The position numbers and the translations under genes were made by a program. From contig OZ223307.1 in NCBI GenBank assembly GCA_965140765.1, forward strand, positions 248,001-312,000: 64,000 nucleotides of DNA. Reading direction: 5' to 3'. The notes beneath the pieces were generated by a model. It was not told the origin of the DNA. It worked only from the letters and a program-made list of their open reading frames with translations, and did not search any database. This DNA comes from Sunxiuqinia sp963678245 (lineage in GTDB: Bacteria; Bacteroidota; Bacteroidia; Bacteroidales; Prolixibacteraceae). Shown in pieces: positions 25,114-35,615 of the stretch (position 1 is the stretch's first letter; every line of letters begins with the position of its first letter).

Positions 25114-28100
25114 TTGAAAACTAAAAATATCATTCTGCCCGCTTCCTACCCCCTCATTATGGCAACCCTAGCCCTGATGATTTTGGGTTTGGCCTTATCG
25201 CCACTGCTTAAGGTAAAGTTATTACCCGACCGCAGTTTACCTTCGGTGTCGGTGTATTACGGCTATAATGGTGCCAATGCCGTGGTGGTTGATAGCGAGG
25301 TAACTTCAAGGCTGGAAGCTATCTTTTCCAACCTCGAAGGCCTGGTCAAGTTAAATTCGCGCACAGGCGATGGCAATGGAGCCATTACTTTGGAACTGGA
25401 AAAAGAGGCCGATATGGATGCGGTTCGTTTTGAGGTGTCGATGCTGATCAGGCAAGTTTACCCCGAACTGCCCAAAGGGGTCAGTTACCCGCAGATACGG
25501 GTGTCGCGCCCCGATGAAGAAGAGCGGGTTGAGCAGTTGATGAGTCTGATGCTGAATGGCCCGGGCAATCGTTGGGAATTGGGGCAGCTGGCCGAGACAA
25601 GCATCAAGCCCGCTTTAGCTTTAATAGATGGTGTTTTTGATGTGCTTGTTTCGGGCTACACTCCGCTGCAATGGGAACTGGTTTACGATGCCACGAAACT
25701 AAAAACAATAGGTTTAACACCCGAATCCATTAGCAAACAAATACGGGATTATTACAAAACGGCCGGACTGGGGATGGTCAGACAAACGCAGGGAAACAAC
25801 CGGATTAGTTTTAGCAGCCCGGTATTGTTTGCCGGTCATCGCGATAACAAACCCGACTGGGAAAACATTAAAATCAGGGCCGGCGAACGGATCTTTCGTT
25901 TAACAAGTCTGGTAACTATTCAGAGGGCAGAATCCCAGCCATCAGGCTATTACCGTATCAACGGACTGAATACCATCACCCTCGGAGTGATGGCGACAAA
26001 AAGTGCGAACCAGCTCATGGTTGCGGCTAAAGTGAAAGAACAACTGGCCATTCTGAACGAAAACCTGCCTGAAGGATACACACTCGACATTGCTTACGAC
26101 AGCACCGTATTTTTAAAGGACGAACTCACCAAAACAGGCATTCGCATCGGGCTGTCATTATTGCTGTTACTGCTTTTTGTATGGCTGGTAAGCCGCAGTT
26201 CGCGCTACTTGTTCGTGATCTTCATGAGCATGTCCGCCAACATACTCATCGCGTTTATTTTCTATTACCTGGCAGGTATCGAGATCCACCTGTATTCGTT
26301 GGCAGGCATCACTATTTCGCTGGGTATCATCATCGACAATACCATTGTGATGGCCGATCACCTTCGCATTGGTAAAGGCATTTCGGTTTTCAGGGGTATT
26401 TTGGCCGCTACATTAACCACAGCCGGAGCATTGGTCGTCGTGTTTTTTCTGGATGATGAGCAACAACTACTTTTGCTCGACTTCTCTTTTGTCATTCTCA
26501 TTAACCTCGGTGTTTCCCTGCTGATCTCGCTGTTTTTTATTCCGGCTTTACTTCAACAGTTTCCGTTACCTCGTCCGTCAGAAAAACGAGCCTATAAAAT
26601 GAAACGACGATTGGTTCGCTGGTACAGGCGTTATACTTCCGGAATTCAATTTAGCGCCCGTTTCCGGAAAATCATTCTCGCTATTGCCATACTTGGTTTT
26701 GGCTTGCCTGTGTTTTTGCTTCCGGCCCATCTCGATGAGAACAACTGGTTTAGCAACACATACAACAACGTTATTGGTAGCGATACCTACAACGAACATG
26801 TACGAAAGGTGGTTGACAAAGCACTGGGCGGCTCACTTCGCCTTTTTATTCAGGAAACGAAACACGCCGGATTAGGGAGTTCTGATCGACGAACTGTAAT
26901 TAGCGTGCGTGGCGATATGTATGAAGGAACAACCCTCGAAAAGTCGAACGAGATTGTGATGCGAATTGAAAATATGCTGACACCATACAACGAAATAGAA
27001 CAATTTCAAACGAATATTTACGGTTCGGGCAGTGCCGCTATTCAAATCTATTTTAAGAAAGAGCATGAGTTTACCAACTTCCCTTCTACCCTGAAATCGG
27101 AGTTGGAATCGAAAGTGGTTGAAATGGGCGTGGGCGATTGGACCATTACCGGGGTTGGCCGGGGCTTCGATAATTCGTTGCACGAGGGGGCTCGTAACTC
27201 GCGGGTGACTTTTTACGGCTACAACCTGGATGCGCTAAAAGGCTTTGCCGATAAATTCAAAAACTACCTGCTCGAAATTCAACGGGTAGATGCAAATTCA
27301 ATATTTATTAACGGACGTGCCACGTACAACGGCAAGATAAATACCGAGCACACGATCGATTTCAATGATGATCGCTTGTCGAGGTCGGGTATTTCTAAAG
27401 GTCGGCTGTTACACGAACTCCGAAAAATGTCGGACAACCAGCAATGGGTCACTGATTTTTACGATGATGGAACCCGACAGCAGGTGGTACTGAAGTCAAA
27501 TCGGTCGGAGTTACCCGATTACTGGCAATTTTACAATCAGGCGCTAGAAGTTGGCAAAGACAAACTGGCACGCATGAATTTGTACGGATCGTTAACAAAA
27601 CAACGGGTAACCGATCTGATTAACAAAAAAAACATGGAATACACCATGGTGGTCGAGTTTGATTTTATCGGCTCATACGGACAAAAGGAATACATTGTAG
27701 GGAAAGTGATCAAAAAAATGGCAACCGAACTTCCCATTGGTTTTCGACTGAAACAACAAACTTTTTATGGCGGTATCTGGGGTGATAAAAACGAATCTGA
27801 CAACCGCCTCTTAATCATACTACTGGTACTTACCATTATTTACGCCATATGTGCAGTGGTTTTCGAGTCGCTCACACAGCCTTTTGTGGTACTGGTGATG
27901 ATCCCGCTTTCGTTTATCGGGGTTTTCCTCACGTTTTACCTGTTCGATATCGCTTTCGGACAGGGTGGTTACGCCTCCTTTTTACTTCTGAGCGGGCTTA
28001 CTGTTAACTCGGCGCTTTATATTCTCAACGACCTCAATAATGTGCGCCGGAATTCACCCGGCATGAAAGCGTTAAATCAATACATCCACGCTTTTCGGCA

Positions 28101-28296
28101 AAAAATCGCTCCCATTGGATTAACCATATTTTCAACCGTGCTGGGTTTAATTCCATTTTTATACGGCGGCAAAAAAGAAGTTTTCTGGTTTAGTCTGGCT
28201 ATTGGAACCATCGGAGGGCTGTTGTTCTCTCTGGTTGCACTGATCATTTTTCTACCGATTTTTTTGAAAGAAATAAAAAATAAAAAAACTAAATAA
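25114..28296 (+). CDS. RND efflux permease 1 (AcrB/MdtB-like)
   Basis: 1060 residues, normal for an inner-membrane RND pump. N-terminal TM1 leads into PDRSLPSVSVYY, TM4 carries IIIDNTIVMADHL (proton-relay aspartate, partner Asn), and TM10 has GLTVNSALYILND. The two large periplasmic loops are complete. Start is TTG at 25114: the frame has a stop at 25093 and no ATG before the first helix, so a TTG start is required, or the IS insertion removed the original ATG. The base composition looks richer in GC than the peptide genes. Spacing to the adaptor is two bases. Confidence 0.85.
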   Translation: MKTKNIILPASYPLIMATLALMILGLALSPLLKVKLLPDRSLPSVSVYYGYNGANAVVVDSEVTSRLEAIFSNLEGLVKLNSRTGDGNGAITLELEKEADMDAVRFEVSMLIRQVYPELPKGVSYPQIRVSRPDEEERVEQLMSLMLNGPGNRWELGQLAETSIKPALALIDGVFDVLVSGYTPLQWELVYDATKLKTIGLTPESISKQIRDYYKTAGLGMVRQTQGNNRISFSSPVLFAGHRDNKPDWENIKIRAGERIFRLTSLVTIQRAESQPSGYYRINGLNTITLGVMATKSANQLMVAAKVKEQLAILNENLPEGYTLDIAYDSTVFLKDELTKTGIRIGLSLLLLLLFVWLVSRSSRYLFVIFMSMSANILIAFIFYYLAGIEIHLYSLAGITISLGIIIDNTIVMADHLRIGKGISVFRGILAATLTTAGALVVVFFLDDEQQLLLLDFSFVILINLGVSLLISLFFIPALLQQFPLPRPSEKRAYKMKRRLVRWYRRYTSGIQFSARFRKIILAIAILGFGLPVFLLPAHLDENNWFSNTYNNVIGSDTYNEHVRKVVDKALGGSLRLFIQETKHAGLGSSDRRTVISVRGDMYEGTTLEKSNEIVMRIENMLTPYNEIEQFQTNIYGSGSAAIQIYFKKEHEFTNFPSTLKSELESKVVEMGVGDWTITGVGRGFDNSLHEGARNSRVTFYGYNLDALKGFADKFKNYLLEIQRVDANSIFINGRATYNGKINTEHTIDFNDDRLSRSGISKGRLLHELRKMSDNQQWVTDFYDDGTRQQVVLKSNRSELPDYWQFYNQALEVGKDKLARMNLYGSLTKQRVTDLINKKNMEYTMVVEFDFIGSYGQKEYIVGKVIKKMATELPIGFRLKQQTFYGGIWGDKNESDNRLLIILLVLTIIYAICAVVFESLTQPFVVLVMIPLSFIGVFLTFYLFDIAFGQGGYASFLLLSGLTVNSALYILNDLNNVRRNSPGMKALNQYIHAFRQKIAPIGLTIFSTVLGLIPFLYGGKKEVFWFSLAIGTIGGLLFSLVALIIFLPIFLKEIKNKKTK

Positions 28297-28298
28297 TT

Positions 28299-29354
28299 AT
28301 GAAAAGCCTATTCATTATCCTGCTATGCACCTTAAGTATGGTGAGCTGCAACAACAAGACAGAGGAAAAAAAACAATTTGGACGCATGAACAGCTTCGAA
28401 GACCAGAACATTGTGGTAACCGGTTTTGCCCGTGTAGGAACCTTTTACAGAGAATTTGAAAGTAACGGTAAACTGCAGTCAGCCAGAAGGGCTACCATTA
28501 AGTATGAACTGGACGAGGAAATCCGATCTGTTGAAGTGGAAAATGGCAGGCGGGTAAACAAGAATGAAGTTTTATCGGTACTGGACAATACCAACCAGAA
28601 ATACAGCTACGAAAGGGCTTGTCGTATGCTCGACAAAAGTAAACTTAACCTGGAGGATGCGCTGATTGGCATGGGCTACCAGTTAAAGGATTCCGATGAA
28701 GTACCAGCACCGATGATGAAAATTGCCTTAATCAGATCGGGCTATACAGACGCAGAAAGCGAAAAAGAACAGGCTTTGATAAAACTAAAGAAAACAATAC
28801 TCACGGCACCATTTTCAGGAGTAATTGCCGGGCTCGAGGCAAAACCATTCAATCGCTCGGGGCAATACAAAGAATTTTGCACCCTAATTGATGATGACTC
28901 ATTTGAGATTGATTTTCCGGTGTTGGAAAGTGAAGCGGCAAAACTCAGTAAAGGAATGCCGCTTGTGGTTATTCCATATGCCTTCGATGGAGATACGATT
29001 GATGGCTATATTTCGACTGTAAATCCAATGGTTAATGATGCTGGAATGGTGATCGCCCGAGCGGTAATCCAAAATAAAACGGGCAAGCTAACCGACGGGA
29101 TGAATGTGAAGGTCATTGTTCGGGATGCTATACCCAATCAGTTAATTATACCGAAAAGTGCGGTAACCCTCCGTCAGGAACGAAAAGTAGTTTTTGTATG
29201 TAAAAACGATACTGCACATTGGCGATATGTGAAATTGAAAGAAGAAAATGAGCGGTTTTGCACCCTGAAGGGTGACGACATCAAAGAAGGTGAAGAAGTG
29301 ATTGTCGACGGTAATTTTAACCTAAGTCATTTAGCGCCTGTCGTAAAAATGTAA
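28299..29354 (+). CDS. RND periplasmic adaptor (MFP/HlyD family) lipoprotein
   Basis: 351 residues. The signal ends in lipobox LSMVSC. The biotinyl-lipoyl half RATIKYELDEEIRSVEVENG is followed by a helical hairpin, the second lipoyl half LTAPFSGVIAGLE, then beta-barrel and membrane-proximal parts ending VIVDGNFNLSHLAPVVKM. It bridges the permeases to TolC and is the only adaptor in the operon, so both permeases must share it or act as a heteromer. Confidence 0.88.
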   Translation: MKSLFIILLCTLSMVSCNNKTEEKKQFGRMNSFEDQNIVVTGFARVGTFYREFESNGKLQSARRATIKYELDEEIRSVEVENGRRVNKNEVLSVLDNTNQKYSYERACRMLDKSKLNLEDALIGMGYQLKDSDEVPAPMMKIALIRSGYTDAESEKEQALIKLKKTILTAPFSGVIAGLEAKPFNRSGQYKEFCTLIDDDSFEIDFPVLESEAAKLSKGMPLVVIPYAFDGDTIDGYISTVNPMVNDAGMVIARAVIQNKTGKLTDGMNVKVIVRDAIPNQLIIPKSAVTLRQERKVVFVCKNDTAHWRYVKLKEENERFCTLKGDDIKEGEEVIVDGNFNLSHLAPVVKM

Positions 29355-29443
29355 CATGGAGCGACATCCTTAAAAAGCAAAAAAGCTGCGAATTAGAAAG
29401 CTCTTCATAGCTGGATTAACAACAATAAAAACTGAATAGACCC

Positions 29444-30934
29444 ATGAAAATATTTTCATACGCACTTTGTATCATAGCCGTATTTTGTGCTGAAAGATCC
29501 GGCGCCCAAACCATGGAGCTCAACCTGGACCAAACCATTGAGATGGCCGGGAAATCATCACTCGATATGTTCCGGGCAAAAAACATGTATCAGGTGAAAG
29601 AGTTAAACCATCAGGATTTTTTAATGAGTCGAATGCCACATTTAAACTTGCAATTGACTCCTTTAGATTATAACCGCAGCATTACGGAAGTATACAATTC
29701 AGAACTGATGAAATATGAGCCGGTAGAGATTCAGCGATTAACATCACAATACAACCTGAGTATTAATCAGGAAGTTGGATTGACTGGTGGTAATGTATCC
29801 ATTAATTCAAGTCTGATGCGAAGTCAGCGATTTGGTGATAATTCAAGCAATAATCTCGATTATATTTCTACCCCGTTAAGTGTAATGTATCGGCAAAATT
29901 TCGCCCGGATTAATGAATACAAGTGGAAAGCAAAAATAGAACCGCTGAAATTTGAACAGGCAAAACTGGAGTTGATCGAACAACGCGAATTTATCGCTGT
30001 TAACACTGTCAATCTGTTCTTTTCGTTATTGTCGGCTCAAATGAATCTCGACATTGCGCTTGTAAATCTCAAAAATGCCAACACACTTTTGGATATTGGG
30101 AAAAAGAGAGGTCAAATTGGTGCCATATCTCGCGATAACCTGCTGAACCTGGAACTAAAACAAGTAAATGCTGAGATCAATGTTGATCAGGCAAAAAACC
30201 AAAAGGAAAGTGCCCGTGTCGATCTTTGCGAATTTTTAGAATTACCTCTGAATACTGATATTAGATGTACTGCCCCGGAACATACGGACCTGCTTTATGT
30301 CAACCCGGAGCAAGCGAAACATCAGGCTTTAAAAAATAATCCCGACAGTCATGGTTTAGCACAAAAGCTACTTGAGGTCGAGAAACAGCTACTAGTCGCA
30401 AAACGTCGAATTTATGATGTAAACATGGAAGCTGGTATCGGGCTAAATCAAAATAAAGAAGTGCTCTCCGAAGCCTTTCAGGACCTGCTTGACCGCCAGA
30501 ACTTCCGCTTATCGGTTAACATTCCAATCTTCGACTGGAAAGACAACAAACGTCGGATTCAACGTGCTGAGATTAACCATGAATTAACGGTCAGGGAAAA
30601 TAAAAAAACGGCAGAACGGCTGATGATCGAGGTTGGCAAGAAGGTAACCGAGTTCAACATAAAACAAGGCGAACTGAATTCTGCGGTTAAAGCTGACTCA
30701 ATTTCAAAGGTGGCTTACGAGGCTACTCAGCAGCTTTTTTCGCTGGGTAAAGCAAGTGTAATTGCCATTAACGAATCATACCGATCTATGTATTCAGCTC
30801 GCAACCAATATCTGAATGCATTGCGCAATTACTGGTTTTACTACTACACCATCCGTCAGTTGTGTCTCTACGATTTTAAGGAAGACAGAGATCTTTCAAT
30901 GGGCTTTGAAAAACACCTTGACATCAGCTATTAA
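29444..30934 (+). CDS. TolC-family outer-membrane efflux protein
   Basis: 496 residues with a cleavable signal (FCAERSGA) and two long alpha-helical repeats characteristic of TolC (for example LNLDQTIEMAGKSSLDMFRA and QREFIAVNTVNLFFSLLSAQ). It forms the outer-membrane duct for the exporter. It follows the adaptor after 89 bases and precedes the second permease by 20. Confidence 0.88.
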   Translation: MKIFSYALCIIAVFCAERSGAQTMELNLDQTIEMAGKSSLDMFRAKNMYQVKELNHQDFLMSRMPHLNLQLTPLDYNRSITEVYNSELMKYEPVEIQRLTSQYNLSINQEVGLTGGNVSINSSLMRSQRFGDNSSNNLDYISTPLSVMYRQNFARINEYKWKAKIEPLKFEQAKLELIEQREFIAVNTVNLFFSLLSAQMNLDIALVNLKNANTLLDIGKKRGQIGAISRDNLLNLELKQVNAEINVDQAKNQKESARVDLCEFLELPLNTDIRCTAPEHTDLLYVNPEQAKHQALKNNPDSHGLAQKLLEVEKQLLVAKRRIYDVNMEAGIGLNQNKEVLSEAFQDLLDRQNFRLSVNIPIFDWKDNKRRIQRAEINHELTVRENKKTAERLMIEVGKKVTEFNIKQGELNSAVKADSISKVAYEATQQLFSLGKASVIAINESYRSMYSARNQYLNALRNYWFYYYTIRQLCLYDFKEDRDLSMGFEKHLDISY

Positions 30935-30954
30935 TTGACATTGAAACGAACATC

Positions 30955-33900
30955 ATGGTAAAATTTCTTATCCAACGCCCAATAGCTGTAACTGTTACGC
31001 TTATCGCTTCTATTGTTATGAGCCTTGTAGCTGCAGGTCTGATTCCTGTATCATTAATGCCCGAAATTGATATTCCGGAGATAGTGGTAAAAATTTCGGC
31101 TCCCGGTAAACCAGCACGTGAAATAGAGGAACAGTTTGTTTACAAAGTCAGGAGACAATTGCTTCAGGTTTCACACTTGCGCGATATTGAAAGTTCTGCC
31201 TCAAACGGACACGGAGATATCCACTTAGCCTTTAATTATGGCACAAACATTAATTATGCATTTATTGAAGTGAACGAGAAAATTGACGCGTTGATGCATC
31301 GTATGCCTGATGACTTTGACCGGCCTCGTGTTATTAAAACTTCGGCTACCGATATTCCCGTATTTTACCTCAATGTAAGCCTCAAAGATTCGTCTGACGA
31401 AAAACGATTCATGGAGTTAAGTAGCTTTTGTGAGCAAGTCATCAGAAAGCGTGTGGAACAATTGCCCGAGGTGTCAATGGCCGACATTAGTGGCACCGAG
31501 CTTCCTGAAATTGTACTGCAGGTTGACATGGATCGCCTGAGCCATTTAGGGATTGATCGTTCTAAATTCACAAACGCGCTAAACAGCAACAACTATTCGG
31601 TCGGAAATATAAAAGTACGCAGCGGTCTTTATGAGTTTAACGTCCGCTATGCATCGCTTCTTAAAAACCGGGAGGATATTGAAAACTTATACCTTACAAT
31701 TAACAAGCGTGTTTTCAAATTGAAAGATTTAGCCGATATAAAAATACGTTCCAATTTGGATGGTGGAATGTACTTGTCGAATAACAAGCGATCGGTGGTG
31801 ATGGCTGTGATCAAAAAATCGAATGCCCGGATTTCGGACATGAAAGAGAAAACAAAAGCGCTTGTCAAACTTTTACGAGAAGATTACCCTCGTTTGAATT
31901 TTGATATTGAGCGCAATCAAACCGATTTACTCGACTACTCCCTCAGCAACCTAAAGTTTGGTTTGGTCATAGGTGGGCTTTTGGCATTTTCGATTATGTT
32001 TCTCTTTTTAAAAGACTTTAGGTCACCTGTTTTAATCGGAATTTCTGTACCGGTCAGCCTGGCTATTAGCCTGCTCTTTTTCTTCCTGTTGGGAATCTCC
32101 ATCAACATCATTTCCCTTTCAGGCTTAATTTTGGGGGTTGGAATGATGATCGACAATTCAATTATTGTAATCGACAACATTGTTCAATATCGCGAAAAGG
32201 GCGACTCTGTTTTTAAATCCTGTATCAAAGGAACTAACGAGGTCATCCGTCCGCTAATCAGCTCGGTACTTACCACTTCAGCCGTATTTGTGCCGCTTAT
32301 TTTCCTAAGTGGTATTTCCGGGGCTCTGTTTTACGATCAGGCTATGGCGGTCGTCATTGGGCTGAGTGTCTCACTTCTGGTTTCTTTTACCTTTGTACCG
32401 GTATATTTCCGTTTGTTTTATCCTGAGAGAAAACTACAGGACCGAAAAAATAGAATGAAATGGATCAGTCTGTACAGTCACATAGAAAATTCGTATGCCC
32501 GGGGCTTCGATTTTGTTTTTCGCAACCACAGGCTGTTTTTTGGTCTGGCTGTTTTACTCATCGTTGCAGGCTACTTTGTTTTCAGGGAAATAAAAAAAGA
32601 AAAGTTCCCCTTGCTAAAGCAAACCGAAGCTGTATTTAACATCGATTGGAACCGGAACATTACCGTTGCCGAAAATAATCGCCGCGTAACAGAGTTTCTG
32701 GCTATCAATGACTCCTTATTTCAAAGTTCATCCTGCATGATTGGAGAGCAGAACTTCCTTCTCGATGCCACAAGTAACCAAGGAGCGTCGGAAACAGTAC
32801 TCTACATTAAAACAAAAACAGAAACAGACTTGGGTATGGCACTGGAACAGTTCAATGCGTATTGCAGACAACATTTTCCGGACGCCATAGTCACTATAAA
32901 CCCACCTGCTACCTTATTCGAAAAAGTGTTTAACAGCCATTCAGCTCCACTCGAAATTCGCTTGAGAAACAAAAATGGCGATGAGCTCCCCTCACCGGAC
33001 GAAATCCGGAAAATTTCATCGAATGTTACGAAGAAGACAGGTACTCAGCTAAACAATAAATTGCGACTTCAAAGCTATTTCGAGATTGTACCCAATTACG
33101 AACTCCTGCTGCTTTACAAAGTGGAAGTGGATGAATTGGTCTCGGTATTAAAAAAAGCGTTCAACCAACTGCAGATATTCACTCTCAAACAAGGTCAAGA
33201 TCAGGTTCCTGTCTATTTGTCGGGGCAGAAAAATTCGATTTATCAAATCATCCAATCGACTAAGGTAAGAGCCGAAAACAGAGAATACATCCCCCTTTCA
33301 GCCCTGGTCAGCATTCATGAGGATGTAGATTACAAAGTGCTGCAAGGCGGCAAGTCCGATATTTTTATTACCCTTAATTACGGTGTTCCTGAAAAGGCAT
33401 CTAAGGCATTGGTATCGGCATACCAAGAAGAGCTACAGTCCTATCCCAACATTCAAATGAAGGTGCGTGGTAGTTTATTGGAAAATATAGCTTTGTTCAA
33501 AGAAATGACCGTCATTTTACTGGTTGCACTGCTGCTGCTGTATTTTATTCTGGCAGCCCAGTTCGAATCGCTTTTGCAGCCCCTGATTGTACTGATTGAA
33601 ATTCCGATTGATATCGCCGGAGCACTTCTTTTGCTTTGGCTAAGCGGCAATAGTCTTAACCTAATGGCTTTTATTGGAATGATTGTGATGACAGGGATTA
33701 TTATCAACGATTCAATTCTGAAAATCGATACCATCAATCGGCTTATGAAAAGCAAAATGCCCATCATGGAGGCTATTCATCAGGGGGGAGCCCGACGTTT
33801 AAAACCTATTGTAATGACCAGTATTACAACCATTCTGGCTATGGTTCCTTTTCTTTTTAATGATGATATGGGCTCACGCCTACAGCAACCACTGGCGATT

Positions 33901-34017
33901 ACTGTAATTGGAGGGATGACTATCGGCACCTTTGTGAGCTTGTACTTTGTGCCACTTTGCTATTACTATCTAACCAGACTTAAATCCCAAAAATCTAAAA
34001 CAGTTAGTCATGAATAA
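30955..34017 (+). CDS. RND efflux permease 2
   Basis: 1020 residues beginning with canonical RND MVKFLIQRPIAVTVTLIASI, then PVSLMPEIDIPEIVVKIS. TM4 has MIDNSIIVIDNIV, and the late helix has GIIINDSILKIDTI. It differs clearly from permease 1 while sharing the operon, recalling two-permease systems such as MdtBC; a heterotrimer is inferred. The stop overlaps the DUF1573 start by eight bases. Confidence 0.88.
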   Translation: MVKFLIQRPIAVTVTLIASIVMSLVAAGLIPVSLMPEIDIPEIVVKISAPGKPAREIEEQFVYKVRRQLLQVSHLRDIESSASNGHGDIHLAFNYGTNINYAFIEVNEKIDALMHRMPDDFDRPRVIKTSATDIPVFYLNVSLKDSSDEKRFMELSSFCEQVIRKRVEQLPEVSMADISGTELPEIVLQVDMDRLSHLGIDRSKFTNALNSNNYSVGNIKVRSGLYEFNVRYASLLKNREDIENLYLTINKRVFKLKDLADIKIRSNLDGGMYLSNNKRSVVMAVIKKSNARISDMKEKTKALVKLLREDYPRLNFDIERNQTDLLDYSLSNLKFGLVIGGLLAFSIMFLFLKDFRSPVLIGISVPVSLAISLLFFFLLGISINIISLSGLILGVGMMIDNSIIVIDNIVQYREKGDSVFKSCIKGTNEVIRPLISSVLTTSAVFVPLIFLSGISGALFYDQAMAVVIGLSVSLLVSFTFVPVYFRLFYPERKLQDRKNRMKWISLYSHIENSYARGFDFVFRNHRLFFGLAVLLIVAGYFVFREIKKEKFPLLKQTEAVFNIDWNRNITVAENNRRVTEFLAINDSLFQSSSCMIGEQNFLLDATSNQGASETVLYIKTKTETDLGMALEQFNAYCRQHFPDAIVTINPPATLFEKVFNSHSAPLEIRLRNKNGDELPSPDEIRKISSNVTKKTGTQLNNKLRLQSYFEIVPNYELLLLYKVEVDELVSVLKKAFNQLQIFTLKQGQDQVPVYLSGQKNSIYQIIQSTKVRAENREYIPLSALVSIHEDVDYKVLQGGKSDIFITLNYGVPEKASKALVSAYQEELQSYPNIQMKVRGSLLENIALFKEMTVILLVALLLLYFILAAQFESLLQPLIVLIEIPIDIAGALLLLWLSGNSLNLMAFIGMIVMTGIIINDSILKIDTINRLMKSKMPIMEAIHQGGARRLKPIVMTSITTILAMVPFLFNDDMGSRLQQPLAITVIGGMTIGTFVSLYFVPLCYYYLTRLKSQKSKTVSHE

Positions 34018-34420
34018 ATCTTCCTATATTTCGTTGTTATTCCTGTTGTGCACTTGTATCACGACTGTATCAACAAACGATGCCAAAATTACTTTTTCTA
34101 AAAGGGAATATAGCTTCGGCAAATTACCCTACAAAAAAGAAGCCGAATACAGTTTCCAGTTCACCAACCCCGGAAAAACCCCATTGGTTATTTACGATGT
34201 AAAAACGTCGTGTGGTTGTACCGTACCCGAATGGACCAAAAAACCCATAAAGCCAGAGAAGACTGGTGAAATTAAAATTAAATACGATGCCGCATTTCCG
34301 GGAGTGTTCCATAAGGAGATTTCAGTTTATTACAATGGGAAAGATTCACCGGCAACACTAACCATAAAAGGGCAAGTAGGATATCCTGATGATTTGGAGG
34401 GAGCGGGTAATGACGAATAG
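34010..34420 (+). CDS. DUF1573 domain secreted protein
   Basis: 136 residues. After an N-terminal signal sequence there is one Ig-like DUF1573 domain: ITFSKREYSFGKLPYKKEAEYSF, then IYDVKTSCGCTVPEW, then IKYDAAFPGVFHKEI. Such domains are common in Bacteroidota envelope proteins and are not enzymes as far as known. Translational overlap at both ends (permease 2 upstream, signal peptidase downstream) joins it to the export operon. Confidence 0.85.
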   Translation: MNKSSYISLLFLLCTCITTVSTNDAKITFSKREYSFGKLPYKKEAEYSFQFTNPGKTPLVIYDVKTSCGCTVPEWTKKPIKPEKTGEIKIKYDAAFPGVFHKEISVYYNGKDSPATLTIKGQVGYPDDLEGAGNDE

Positions 34421-35597
34421 AACAATTTGGATTGCAGTTTTCTTTGTCTTGTTAGTAGGGGTAGTCACAAGATTGCTTTGGTTGGCAGTTCTATTGGCTT
34501 TGATTGTTGGTTACTATCTTTTGATAAGCAAACTAAAGTTTCTGAATAGACCTACTTGGGGCGCAAAGTTGAGCAGATCGTTGCTCGTATTCCTTCTTAT
34601 TTTTAATGTCGCGATTTCTGTCCGTGTATTTTTGTTTGAAGTGTTTGCTATACCAAGTAGTTCGATGGAAGATACTTTAATACCGGGTGATATTATATTT
34701 GTAAATAAACTTAGGTATGGACCAAAAATGCCATGCTCACCATTTGAGATACCTTGGTTAAATATTGTGTGGGCTCAGAATGAAAATGCTTGGGCACATC
34801 GAAATGAAGTTTGGTGGAAATATGTTCGATTAAGGGGGAGGGCTAGGATCAATAGGAAGGACGTGATTGTTTTTCGACACCCTTACTCCAGAAGGAGAGG
34901 TTTTTTTTTAGTAAAACGCTGTGAGGGACTTCCTGGTGATACACTACAGATAAGCGATGCAACGGTAATAGTGAATAAAGATACGTTACTGGATGTTCCG
35001 CACGTCAAGAAAATTTATAGTGCTTGGTTAAAAGAATCATCTTATACAGATACAATTATACAGCAGAAGAATATAGAAATTCTTGCTCGAACAAATCATC
35101 GAAAAAATATCAATGCCATGTCTCGTTTGGTTATAAATAATAAGAAGATAGAAACTTTAAAGAACTGTGGAGTGCTGGATTCGTTACGGATCGAGTCAAT
35201 TCCGAAAGAGAAGCCATACTTTGTCTATAATAAAGATCCGAATATCGAATGGACTATAAATGATTTCGGACCATTTGTTATCCCTTCTAAAGGGATGACC
35301 ATTCGATTAACGGAACAAAACTATAGACTTTATCATAGGGTGATTAATAAAATAGAAAAGGAAAAGCTGAAGAATAGAGATGATGGATTCTATCTGAATG
35401 GTGAGCGAGTTGCAACATATACATTTCAGCAGGATTATTACTTCATGTTAGGAGATAACCGTAACTTTTCTAATGACTCTAGATTTTGGGGCGTAGTACC
35501 TGAAAAAGAAATTGTTGGAAAGGCAAGTCTGATCTTGTTCAGTACCACAAAAAAAAACAAAGATGCTTCAATAAGAATATTTAAACCAATAATCTAA
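34410..35597 (+). CDS. lepB: Signal peptidase I, element-encoded
   Basis: 395 residues from the ATG at 34410, chosen because a GGAGGGAG ribosome site lies just upstream; the frame also opens at 34389. Two N-terminal membrane segments are followed by box B IPSSSMEDTL (catalytic serine before Met), box D VKRCEGLPGD (catalytic lysine) and box E GDNRNFSNDSRFWG. All active-site parts are present. Bacteroidota housekeeping copies are similarly long. A signal peptidase inside mobile cargo suggests dedicated processing of the leader peptides (inferred). Confidence 0.9.
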   Translation: MTNRTIWIAVFFVLLVGVVTRLLWLAVLLALIVGYYLLISKLKFLNRPTWGAKLSRSLLVFLLIFNVAISVRVFLFEVFAIPSSSMEDTLIPGDIIFVNKLRYGPKMPCSPFEIPWLNIVWAQNENAWAHRNEVWWKYVRLRGRARINRKDVIVFRHPYSRRRGFFLVKRCEGLPGDTLQISDATVIVNKDTLLDVPHVKKIYSAWLKESSYTDTIIQQKNIEILARTNHRKNINAMSRLVINNKKIETLKNCGVLDSLRIESIPKEKPYFVYNKDPNIEWTINDFGPFVIPSKGMTIRLTEQNYRLYHRVINKIEKEKLKNRDDGFYLNGERVATYTFQQDYYFMLGDNRNFSNDSRFWGVVPEKEIVGKASLILFSTTKKNKDASIRIFKPII

Positions 35598-35615
35598 CTA
35601 AAAATCTGAAAAGAC

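Noticed and set aside
25114..34017. Heavy-metal (CusA-type) efflux system
   Set aside because: No methionine-rich metal motifs or metal-binding adaptor were seen; two unlike permeases and the cargo context fit a different substrate.
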